Numbered from the stretch's first letter, positions 1-4,890 are shown. The stretch: 6,034 nt of DNA from Acidobacteriaceae bacterium (GCA_003136335.1 PLEA01000297.1:1-6034); one strand, 5' to 3'. The notes: generated from the letters alone by a model not told the origin. Program-made: numbers and translations.

Positions 1-121
1 TTTCAGGCCCCGCCTCGCGACGAGTGTTGTTTCACCTTTGCGCTTCGCTAACCCTTCACCTCCATCAGGTTGGGTAGAGGACTTGCACCTCCTAGCTGTC
101 GAACATGCTCGGCACACAGTA
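1..121. other. Non-coding left edge, identity unknown
   Basis: No convincing coding region is seen here on either strand. The segment contains small hairpins, such as GCG-CTT-CGC near 41-49 and GAGG-ACTTGCA-CCTC near 77-91, and then leads into the strong terminator at 125-147. It could be the 3' untranslated end of a plus-strand gene lying to the left, or the non-coding end of an insertion sequence. The stretch around 60-118 has the look of a conserved non-coding element end, but I cannot identify it from sequence alone. Confidence 0.3.
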
Positions 122-155
122 AAGAGGACCGGGGAAGTCCCGGTCCTTTTATTTT
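122..155. terminator. Bidirectional rho-independent terminator
   Basis: A perfect 9-bp GC-rich stem (AGGACCGGG at 125-133 paired with CCCGGTCCT at 139-147) encloses a 5-nt loop, with weaker A/U pairs extending it outward. On the plus strand it is followed by TTTTATTTT, a good U-tract. On the minus strand it starts about 7 nt after the stop codon of the DUF2383 gene and is followed by a shorter CTTTACT tail. It can therefore end both the minus-strand gene and any plus-strand transcript entering from the left. Confidence 0.8.
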
Positions 156-606
156 ACGCTGCGGCTTCTGCACTGTCCCGCAGGCTCTTTACTTTGTCAT
201 GCGCCGCCTGCACGCTGGCGGCCTGCCGCCGGACAATCTGCGCGATATTTTCCGGCAAATCACTTGTGACCGCCTTCTGATAAGCGTCTTTGGCCGTGTC
301 CTCGCCGTGCTCCAGCCAATTCAGAACCGTCTTATCGCCGCCGCCCAAGCCGACTTTCGTGTCAATCCAGGCGCGATGCAACGTTCCGACCACCGACCCG
401 GAAACTTTCTTATCCGGTTTACCCAACCGGATCAACTCAGCTTCGAGTTCCCCGGCAAAGCGAGATCGCTCCAGGCTCTGCTCGTTGAAGTAGCTCTTCA
501 GGTCACTTCGTTTTACATGCGTAGCGGCCTCCAGATAGCCCTTTTGTCCGTCTTTGCAGGTCTCAATAAGATTTTCCAGCACACTGATCGCGTTATTTTC
601 GTTCAT
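154..606 (-). CDS. PA2169/DUF2383 family four-helix-bundle protein
   Basis: Encodes 150 residues matching the PA2169 (DUF2383) family, small ferritin-like helical-bundle proteins of unproven function often linked to stress or stationary phase. Visible family hallmarks are an N-terminal helix (LENLIETCKDGQKGYLEAA, about residues 10-28), a second helix with QSLERSRFAGELEAEL (43-58), the central segment GTLHRAWIDTKVGLGGGD (74-91), then EHGEDTAKDAYQKA (99-112) and a C-terminal helix with VQAAHDKVKSLRD (132-144). No signal peptide or membrane segment is seen, so it is probably cytoplasmic. The ATG at 606 is chosen because GGAGG lies 5 nt upstream; an ATG at 663 in the same frame has no comparable site and adds residues outside the family domain. 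The gene is divergent from the HspR-like regulator and ends at a strong terminator. The family call is firm; the biochemical role is unknown. Confidence 0.88.
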   Translation of the reverse strand: MNENNAISVLENLIETCKDGQKGYLEAATHVKRSDLKSYFNEQSLERSRFAGELEAELIRLGKPDKKVSGSVVGTLHRAWIDTKVGLGGGDKTVLNWLEHGEDTAKDAYQKAVTSDLPENIAQIVRRQAASVQAAHDKVKSLRDSAEAAA

Positions 607-611
607 AATAG

Positions 612-616
612 CCTCC
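612..616 (-). promoter_or_regulatory. Ribosome binding site of the DUF2383 gene
   Basis: On the minus strand GGAGG precedes the ATG at 606 with a 5-nt spacer. This decides the start in favour of 606 over the upstream in-frame ATG at 663. Confidence 0.75.
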
Positions 617-727
617 GGAATTTGGATGCACAGATCCGGTTGGAGTTTGGCAGCATTCGGCACCTTGAAATTAGGAAGAAAAGTAATCGTGCTCTAAAAT
701 CAATCGAGAGAGCGTGTTGAGAGAGCC

Positions 728-1129
728 ATGACCAAACGGAAATCGAAGGGCGCATACATGATTTCCGCCGTTGCCGAGATGTATGGGATTCATCCCCAGA
801 CGCTGCGGCTCTACGAGCGCGAAGGCCTGCTCAAACCCTCGCGGACCGAGGGCAACACCCGCCTCTACACCGACGAGGATTTGCAACGGCTGGAGTTTAT
901 CCTGTCGCTGGCGCGTGACCTGGGCGTCAACATCAGCGGCATGGCCATCATCCTGCAAATGCGCGAACGCATGGAAGAAATGCAGCGCCAGATCCAGGAG
1001 TTCGTGCAGTACATTCAGGAGGAAGTGCTGACGCGGGCCAACGCCGCAGCCGATCCCTCGAAAGGCGCGATTGTGCCGGTGAGACGGCCGATGGTGGCGC
1101 CGGTGGTGCAAGCGGGAAGAAAGAAGTAG
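728..1129 (+). CDS. hspR: MerR-family transcriptional regulator, HspR-like heat-shock repressor
   Basis: Encodes 133 residues. The N-terminal winged-helix MerR domain (about residues 10-75) carries the HspR-type core HPQTLRLYEREGLL (22-35), then PSRTEGNTRLYTDEDLQRL (37-55), followed by ARDLGVNISGMAIIL (62-76). An amphipathic segment rich in Met, Glu and Gln (78-101) is the likely dimerisation coiled coil; a basic Pro/Val tail ends in RKK. HspR repressors bind inverted repeats upstream of dnaK or clpB operons and are thought to respond to DnaK availability; no cysteine is present, which argues against a metal or redox MerR sensor. The ATG at 728 keeps the basic leader ending in GAYM; an internal ATG at 758 has a GAAGGG motif 7 nt upstream and is a possible alternative. 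No chaperone gene lies nearby and I could not find a canonical HspR operator in the divergent spacer. A -10-like TAAAAT is at 695-700 without a convincing -35. Confidence 0.85.
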   Translation: MTKRKSKGAYMISAVAEMYGIHPQTLRLYEREGLLKPSRTEGNTRLYTDEDLQRLEFILSLARDLGVNISGMAIILQMRERMEEMQRQIQEFVQYIQEEVLTRANAAADPSKGAIVPVRRPMVAPVVQAGRKK

Positions 1130-1145
1130 CGCTTCCGCTTTTTCT
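1111..1145 (+). terminator. Rho-independent terminator overlapping the hspR stop codon
   Basis: AGCGGGAAG (1111-1119) pairs with CTTCCGCT (1132-1139) with one bulged G and a 12-nt loop, followed by a run of five T (1139-1143). The left arm is coding sequence for the last residues of the regulator and the loop contains its TAG stop, so ribosomes reaching the stop would cover the hairpin. Confidence 0.6.
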
Positions 1146-1194
1146 CTCGTTCGAATCGGTCCTGATCTCAAACGTCATCCTTCCCTGGACCTCT

Positions 1195-1208
1195 AAATGC
1201 CAAATGCC
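1195..1208 (+). repeat. Two tandem copies of heptamer AAATGCC
   Basis: AAATGCC occurs twice head to tail in the hspR-deacetylase spacer. It is short and could be chance, but two other spacer tracts in this window also have 7-bp periodicity. Confidence 0.45.
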
Positions 1209-1225
1209 TCCTTCCCGCGTATCAT
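1197..1225 (+). promoter_or_regulatory. Possible sigma-70-type promoter for the deacetylase gene
   Basis: ATGCCA (1197-1202, four of six matches to TTGACA) is followed after 17 bp by TATCAT (1220-1225, five of six matches to TATAAT). A start near 1232 would give a leader of about 44 nt that includes the heptamer tract at 1251-1271. It overlaps the AAATGCC repeat. This is pattern-based only. Confidence 0.3.
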
Positions 1226-1250
1226 ATGGAGTCCTTCAGCCCCCGACCAC

Positions 1251-1271
1251 CTGAGTGCTGACTGCTGAGTG
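1251..1271 (+). repeat. Heptamer tandem repeat CTGAGTG/CTGACTG/CTGAGTG
   Basis: Three consecutive 7-bp units, CTGAGTG, CTGACTG and CTGAGTG, directly precede TTGCATG, whose last three bases are the start codon of the deacetylase gene. The repeat occupies the place where a ribosome binding site would be expected, and none is visible. Confidence 0.7.
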
Positions 1272-1275
1272 TTGC

Positions 1276-2286
1276 ATGCTCCCCTTCAAGCTCGTCTACA
1301 GCGACGCCTATTATCTCCCCATCGGCGACCACGTCTTCCCCGCCGAAAAGTACCGCCGCGTTCGCGACCGGCTGATCTCCAGTGGCGTGGCCGATGCCAA
1401 GAACTTCCTGGAGCCGCAGCCCGCGACCGACCTCGACATTCTTCTGGTACACACCCCAGAGTACGTGCAGAAGCTGAAGACCGGCACGCTCAGCCCGCGC
1501 GAAGAAATGGAAATGGAAGTTCCCTACTCGCGCGACCTGGTGGATGCCTTCTGGCTGGCGGCGGGCGGATCGATCCTCGCAGCGCGCCAGTGCCTGACCG
1601 ACGGAGTCTGCGTCAGCATCGGCGGCGGCTTTCATCATGCCTTTCCCGACCATGGCGAAGGATTCTGCATGATCCACGACGTAGCCGTGGCCATCCGCCG
1701 CCTGCAGCGCGACGACAAGATTCGCACCGCGATGACCGTGGATTGCGACGTGCATCAGGGCAACGGCACCGCGGCAATCTTCGCCGGAACGCGCACCGAG
1801 AGCGTACCGCTGCCGTCGGTCTCGACTTCGACGCTGAATCAGCAGTCGGCGGCAAAAACAAAAACAACAAAAACGAAGATGCACGGCGCCCATGCCGGCG
1901 AGGTCTTCACCATTTCGCTGCACCAGCACAACAACTATCCGCTGTTTAAGCCGCCCTCATCGATTGATGTGGACCTGCCCGATGGCATTGGCGACGACGA
2001 TTACCTGGCGTGGCTCGACAACGCGCTCAGCTCCGGCCTGCGGCAGTTTGAACCAGATATTCTGTGCTACGTGGCAGGCGCCGACCCGTATCGCGAAGAT
2101 CAGCTCGGAGGACTCGATTTAACGATTGAGGGATTGAAGAAGCGCGACGAACTCGTCTTTCGGGTCGCCCACGCCCGCGGCATTCCGGTCATGGTGACCT
2201 TCGCCGGTGGCTATGCCCAGAGAATGGAAGACACGGTGACGATTCATAGCAATACGGTGATCGCGGCGAAGGAAGTGTTCGGGTAA
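1276..2286 (+). CDS. Histone deacetylase family protein (class IV/HDAC11-like zinc amidohydrolase)
   Basis: Encodes 336 residues of the arginase/deacetylase fold, presumably cytoplasmic. Bacterial members deacylate lysine or small acetylated amines, so the substrate is open. Key motifs are complete: GGGFHHA with the tandem histidines H120/H121; VDCDVHQGNGTAAIF with zinc ligands D158 and H160; AGADPYREDQLGGL with the third zinc ligand D270; and FAGGYAQ with catalytic-type Y313. The form DVHQGNGT, rather than DVHHGDGT, resembles HDAC11/class IV and its bacterial relatives. The odd part is residues about 172-209, where a Ser/Thr/Lys-rich stretch including AAKTKTTKTK separates the DxH strand from the next one (EVFTISLHQHNNYP); relatives that I know have a short loop there. 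The ATG at 1276 is chosen because MLPFKLVYSD matches the usual N-terminus; a GTG at 1255 lies inside the heptamer repeat. There is no visible Shine-Dalgarno site. No terminator is seen before the RAYT element. Confidence 0.88.
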   Translation: MLPFKLVYSDAYYLPIGDHVFPAEKYRRVRDRLISSGVADAKNFLEPQPATDLDILLVHTPEYVQKLKTGTLSPREEMEMEVPYSRDLVDAFWLAAGGSILAARQCLTDGVCVSIGGGFHHAFPDHGEGFCMIHDVAVAIRRLQRDDKIRTAMTVDCDVHQGNGTAAIFAGTRTESVPLPSVSTSTLNQQSAAKTKTTKTKMHGAHAGEVFTISLHQHNNYPLFKPPSSIDVDLPDGIGDDDYLAWLDNALSSGLRQFEPDILCYVAGADPYREDQLGGLDLTIEGLKKRDELVFRVAHARGIPVMVTFAGGYAQRMEDTVTIHSNTVIAAKEVFG

Positions 2287-2363
2287 GAAAACAGCCCGCC
2301 AATCCGCCTCAACGCAGACGGCGCACACCGGTGGGTCTGGATTGACAACGCCTCCGCCAAGGC
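2287..2363. other. Spacer between deacetylase gene and RAYT unit
   Basis: Short non-coding spacer. The only structure seen is the 8-bp palindrome CACCGGTG at about 2328-2335. No U-tract terminator or promoter is convincing. Confidence 0.3.
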
Positions 2364-2412
2364 CCAGTGCCGAAGGCACGGCATGTGAAAGCCCGGCACG
2401 GAAGTGCCCGGG
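2364..2412 (+). repeat. Left inverted repeat (two-hairpin REP pair)
   Basis: Starts CCAGTGCCGAAGGCAC, with stem GTGCC/GGCAC and loop GAA (2367-2379), and then continues through CATGTGAAAG to a second stem, CCCGGCAC (2392-2399) with loop GGAA and partner GTGCC(c)GGG (2404-2412), which has one bulged C. It is the inverted counterpart of 2969-3016. Confidence 0.85.
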
Positions 2413-2432
2413 GAAGGTGATCAACGGAATCG

Positions 2433-2450
2433 AGTCCCGAAGGGACGGCA
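2433..2450 (+). repeat. Third REP-type hairpin at the 3' end of the RAYT gene
   Basis: AGTCCCGAAGGGACGGCA matches AGTGCCGAAGGCACGGCA at 2366-2383 at 16 of 18 positions. The two differences are at paired stem positions (G-C swapped to C-G), so the 5-bp stem with GAA loop is kept. It lies immediately beyond the transposase stop codon and might also act on the 3' end of that transcript. Confidence 0.75.
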
Positions 2451-2451
2451 C

Positions 2452-2895
2452 CTACCCGAACGCGTCCTTCGAATCAAACGCGATCCCCGATTTCCGCAGC
2501 ATCGCCTCAAACTCGATTTCGTAGGATCGCTTCTGATGGTGCTCTGCCTGGTGTTCAATGTAATTCTTGACTGCTTCCTTATTTGAACTGCTAACGCTGA
2601 ACGCTCCGTATACCTCCTGCCAAGAAAACTCGATCCCGTGCTCATGCAGCCAGCGTGAAGAGTTGGCCTTCAAGACCCGCACCGCCTTCGCGACGGGCAT
2701 GTCTGGCGGTAGCGCAATCACCAAATACGAATGGTTTGAAATGCCTCCCGCGGCGAGCACGGGCATTCCGTGATTGCGGCCGATCCCCGCAAAGTAATTC
2801 CAGAGTTTGGGCAGCAGTTCTTGAGGAATGAGATCGCGCCGCTCCTTGGTGCTGAAGACGCAGTGAACGAGAATATTGGGATATCTATGGGTCAC
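2452..2895 (-). CDS. REP-associated tyrosine transposase (IS200-like Y1_Tnp family), probably catalytically impaired
   Basis: Encodes 147 residues from a GTG start and resembles RAYT proteins over the full length: THRYPNILVHCVFSTKERR at the N-terminus, LWNYFAGIGRNHGM (31-44), the metal-binding region GGISNHSYLVIALP (50-63), KAVRVLKANSSRWLHE (70-85), WQEVYGAFSV (92-101) and YIEHQAEHHQKRS (112-124). These enzymes are HUH single-strand transposases that nick at REP hairpins with a 5'-phosphotyrosine intermediate. The candidate nucleophile Y112 is present, but the expected His-x-His is H55-S56-Y57; the Tyr codon TAT is one base from a His codon. Metal binding is therefore probably damaged, although the frame is intact and the length is normal. 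GTG at 2895 is chosen because it yields the standard (M)THRYPN start; the ATG at 2976 lies inside the right inverted repeat. The Shine-Dalgarno site is poor. Confidence 0.85.
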   Translation of the reverse strand: MTHRYPNILVHCVFSTKERRDLIPQELLPKLWNYFAGIGRNHGMPVLAAGGISNHSYLVIALPPDMPVAKAVRVLKANSSRWLHEHGIEFSWQEVYGAFSVSSSNKEAVKNYIEHQAEHHQKRSYEIEFEAMLRKSGIAFDSKDAFG

Positions 2896-2968
2896 GCGCT
2901 CACGATCCACAATGCCCAAACGCGGGTCTGTGCCGGATGTCACATCGCGGGTTCTTGGATCGCAGTTA

Positions 2969-3016
2969 CCCGGCACTTCCGTGCCGGGCTTTCACATGGC
3001 GTGCCTTCGGCACTGG
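2969..3016 (-). repeat. Right inverted repeat (two-hairpin REP pair)
   Basis: Reverse complement of the left repeat. It contains a perfect 8-bp stem, CCCGGCAC/GTGCCGGG with a four-base loop (2969-2988), and the GTGCC/GGCAC hairpin near 3001-3013. It starts 73 bp upstream of the RAYT start codon, with respect to that gene, and ends 82 bp before ffh. Confidence 0.85.
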
Positions 3017-3058
3017 AGCGAGCCGGGGTTATCGACCAGAGAGCGCGGAGGCGCGCGG

Positions 3059-3087
3059 CTGTCAGCCGATTGGCCGCCTGTTAAAAT
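3059..3087 (+). promoter_or_regulatory. Candidate ffh promoter close to the start codon
   Basis: CTGTCA (3059-3064, four of six matches to TTGACA) and TAAAAT (3082-3087, five of six to TATAAT) are separated by 17 bp. The expected transcription start near 3094 would leave only about 5 nt before the ATG at 3099. The -35 region lies inside the small inverted repeat CGGCT-GTC-AGCCG (about 3057-3069), which could be a protein-binding site. Confidence 0.45.
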
Positions 3088-3098
3088 ACATTCTTATT

Positions 3099-4457
3099 AT
3101 GTTCGAGAACTTACAGGAAAAACTACAACGCGCGTTCAAGACCCTTCGCGGCCAAGCCAAGCTCACCGAGGAGAATATTGACGAGGCCCTGCGCGAAATC
3201 CGGCTGGCGCTGCTCGAGGCCGACGTCAACTTCAAGGTCGTCAAGCTGCTGATTGACCAGATTCGAGTCAAGGCCGTCGGCCAGGACGTGCTGACCGCGC
3301 TCTCCCCGGGCGAGCAGGTCATCAAGATTGTGCGCGACGAACTGGTCGAACTTCTCGGCAAGGACACGGCGCGCATGAAGTTTGCCTCGCAGCCGCCCAC
3401 CGTCGTGCTCATGGCCGGGCTGCAGGGTTCCGGCAAGACCACCACGTCGGGCAAGCTGGCGAACTGGTTCAAGACCGGCGGGCACCGTCCGCTGCTGGTC
3501 TCGGTGGACGTTTACCGTCCCGCGGCGCGCGAGCAATTGAAAGTTGTGGCGCAGGCGGTCAAGAGTCACATCTACGAAGGCGAAGTGGGCGAGGCCAACA
3601 CGGCGACGGTTGAGCGATTGGTGAAAGAAGCCCGGCGCGAAGCTGTCGTCTCCGGCTGCGACGTGCTCATCGTCGATACCGCGGGCCGCTTGCACATCGA
3701 CGATCAGCTCATGGACGAAATGCAGTCGCTGAAGAAGCTGCTGAATCCGTCGGAGATTCTATTCGTGGCCGACGCCATGACCGGACAGGACGCAGTGCGG
3801 TCGGCCGAAGAATTCCACAAGAAACTTTCGCTCACCGGCGTGGTGCTCACCAAAATGGACGGTGACGCCCGCGGCGGCGCGGCGCTTTCCATCCGCCAGG
3901 TCACGGGCCAGCCCATCAAGTTCATCGGCGTGGGCGAAAAGTATGACGCACTGGAGCCCTTCCATCCCGACCGCATCGTCTCGCGCATTCTCGGCATGGG
4001 CGACATCCTGTCGCTGATCGAGCGCGCTGAATCACAGATCGACAAGAAAAAGGCGCAGGAGATGGCTATCAAAGCCCTCACCGGCGATGGCTTCTCGCTC
4101 GAAGACTTTCGCGACCAGTTGCGGCAAGTGAAGAAGATGGGATCGATCAAGAACATCATGGGGATGCTGCCATCGATCGGGCCTTTTTCCGGTTTGCAGA
4201 AAGCTGCTGACAATGTGGACGAAAAACAGATCAACCGCGTCGAGGCGATTATCAATTCGATGACGGCTCACGAGCGCAATCATCACGAAGTGATCAACGG
4301 CAGCCGCCGCAAACGCATCTCCCGCGGCTCCGGCACCACCGTGCAGGAAGTGAATAACCTGCTTCGCCAATACGCGCAGATGAAAAAAATGTTCAAGCAG
4401 ATGGGCAAGCCAAGTTTTGCTCGGCGGCTAGCGGGAATGAAATTGCCGGGGATGTAG
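3099..4457 (+). CDS. ffh: Signal recognition particle protein Ffh (SRP54 GTPase)
   Basis: Encodes 452 residues, the usual length. Ffh binds 4.5S SRP RNA and signal sequences of nascent chains and delivers ribosomes to FtsY at the inner membrane. The N domain (about 1-88) is followed by the G domain: P-loop GLQGSGKTTT (107-116), DVYRPAAREQL (137-147), DTAGR (193-197), TKMDGDARGG (251-260) and GVGE (277-280). The Met-rich M domain (about 300-452) has the RNA-binding helix-turn-helix with INGSRRKRISRGSGTTVQEVNNLL (399-422) and a terminal YAQMKKMFKQMGK segment. All key residues appear intact. The ATG at 3099 gives the canonical MFENLQEKLQ start; longer in-frame sequence upstream reads through the REP repeat and promoter and is not protein-like. 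No Shine-Dalgarno site is visible before this ATG. rpsP, rimM and trmD, common downstream partners, are not here; instead a DUF3592-like gene follows after 61 bp. Confidence 0.97.
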   Translation: MFENLQEKLQRAFKTLRGQAKLTEENIDEALREIRLALLEADVNFKVVKLLIDQIRVKAVGQDVLTALSPGEQVIKIVRDELVELLGKDTARMKFASQPPTVVLMAGLQGSGKTTTSGKLANWFKTGGHRPLLVSVDVYRPAAREQLKVVAQAVKSHIYEGEVGEANTATVERLVKEARREAVVSGCDVLIVDTAGRLHIDDQLMDEMQSLKKLLNPSEILFVADAMTGQDAVRSAEEFHKKLSLTGVVLTKMDGDARGGAALSIRQVTGQPIKFIGVGEKYDALEPFHPDRIVSRILGMGDILSLIERAESQIDKKKAQEMAIKALTGDGFSLEDFRDQLRQVKKMGSIKNIMGMLPSIGPFSGLQKAADNVDEKQINRVEAIINSMTAHERNHHEVINGSRRKRISRGSGTTVQEVNNLLRQYAQMKKMFKQMGKPSFARRLAGMKLPGM

Positions 4458-4462
4458 CGGAG

Positions 4463-4480
4463 CAGTTGACAGTTGTCAGT
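4463..4480 (+). repeat. Short heptamer-periodic tract CAGTTGA/CAGTTGT/CAGT
   Basis: CAGTTGACAGTTGTCAGT in the ffh-downstream spacer consists of two near-identical 7-bp units and part of a third. It also contains TGACA-GT-TGTCA, a small inverted repeat. It is the same style of 7-bp periodicity as at 1195-1208 and 1251-1271, with a different unit sequence. Confidence 0.55.
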
Positions 4481-4508
4481 GCCATGTGAGTGCCGTCCTG
4501 TAAGTAGC

Positions 4509-4513
4509 AGGAG
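4509..4513 (+). promoter_or_regulatory. Ribosome binding site of the DUF3592-like gene
   Basis: AGGAG lies 5 nt before the ATG at 4519. It supports a real translated small gene here rather than a chance open frame, and contrasts with the absence of such a site before ffh and the deacetylase gene. Confidence 0.7.
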
Positions 4514-4518
4514 CAAAT

Positions 4519-4890
4519 ATGGGTGGTTTCTTCTTGGGTCTTCTCCTTCCCTGCGTTCTCAAGTCTGCCGGGAATTGGCTGGACGCATTCGGCGGCGGGA
4601 AGTGGCTTTCGGTAGACGCAGCCGTTACCGCCGATCCGACGCGCCTCAACCGATCCGGCTGCAGTGCGGTGGAGATCGTCTATTCCTATCAGGTCGATGG
4701 CGTACTCTACACCGGCTCACACGAAGAGCCCTTCTGGGATAGCTCGGAAACTGACTACATGAAACGATTTCCAAGAGGAAGAAGCCTCGTGGTACGCGTA
4801 AAACCGGGAGAGCCCGAAGTGGTGGTGATGCGCGACAGGGATCAAACAGACGGGCTACGGAAACGGCTTCAGGGAATGGGTAAGTTGTGA
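4519..4890 (+). CDS. Small DUF3592-like protein with N-terminal hydrophobic segment
   Basis: Encodes 123 residues. The N-terminus MGGFFLGLLLPCVLKSAGNW is hydrophobic and could be a membrane anchor or a poor signal sequence; the PCVLKS stretch does not make a convincing lipobox. The rest resembles DUF3592-type beta-rich domains: VTADPTRLNRSGCSAVEIVYSYQVDGVLYTG (36-66), then FPRGRSLVVRVKPGEPEVVVMR (84-105), where the pattern of a YxYxVDGxxYTG strand pair followed by a V-x-P-x-x-P-x-x-V turn is typical. Function of this family is unknown. The gene starts after a clear AGGAG site and its TGA overlaps the GTG start of the peroxiredoxin-like gene (GTGA at 4887-4890), indicating translational coupling. 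It lies 61 bp after ffh with no terminator between, so it may share the ffh transcript. Confidence 0.65.
   Translation: MGGFFLGLLLPCVLKSAGNWLDAFGGGKWLSVDAAVTADPTRLNRSGCSAVEIVYSYQVDGVLYTGSHEEPFWDSSETDYMKRFPRGRSLVVRVKPGEPEVVVMRDRDQTDGLRKRLQGMGKL

Larger units (their letters stand above)
2364..3016 (-). mobile_element. RAYT/REP unit: REP-associated transposase flanked by inverted REP pairs
   Basis: A 653-bp unit consists of a minus-strand Y1-type transposase gene bracketed by inverted repeats at 2364-2412 and 2969-3016 that agree except for one substitution and one inserted base. Each repeat contains two hairpins: GTGCC-GAA-GGCAC and CCCGGCAC with a four-base loop. This is the organisation of REP-associated tyrosine transposase (RAYT) loci. 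It sits antisense between two plus-strand genes. No target-site duplication is visible at the outer edges, as is usual for IS200-like enzymes. Whether the unit moves as a whole or the repeats are substrates dispersed in trans cannot be told from one copy. Confidence 0.75.

Noticed and set aside
70..720. Long plus-strand open frame of 216 codons
   Set aside because: It lies antisense over the DUF2383 gene, which has a family match, a good ribosome binding site and a terminator; the plus-strand translation is Arg/Leu-rich and resembles no family.
1222..1929. Minus-strand open frame of 235 codons
   Set aside because: It is antisense to the deacetylase gene, whose motifs are all intact; the frame is open because of GC-rich codon use on the other strand.
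2392..2412. GGAA-loop hairpin close to ffh as a possible SRP (4.5S) RNA apical domain
   Set aside because: The conserved asymmetric and symmetric internal loops of SRP RNA are absent and the hairpin recurs as an inverted repeat around the transposase, so it is a REP element.
2896..2976. Upstream ATG start for the transposase
   Set aside because: The ATG at 2976 lies within the inverted repeat hairpin and the extra 27 residues are not family-like; GTG at 2895 gives the normal THRYPN start.
2937..3098. N-terminal extension of Ffh by 54 codons
   Set aside because: The extension translates the right REP repeat and the promoter region, and the canonical Ffh N-terminus MFENLQEKLQ begins at 3099.
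3123..4255. Two long minus-strand open frames over ffh
   Set aside because: Both are shadows of the conserved ffh reading frame and have no recognisable domain or start signal.
4466..4494. TTGACA as the -35 box of a promoter for the DUF3592-like gene
   Set aside because: No -10-like hexamer lies 16-18 bp downstream; the TTGACA is part of the heptamer tract.
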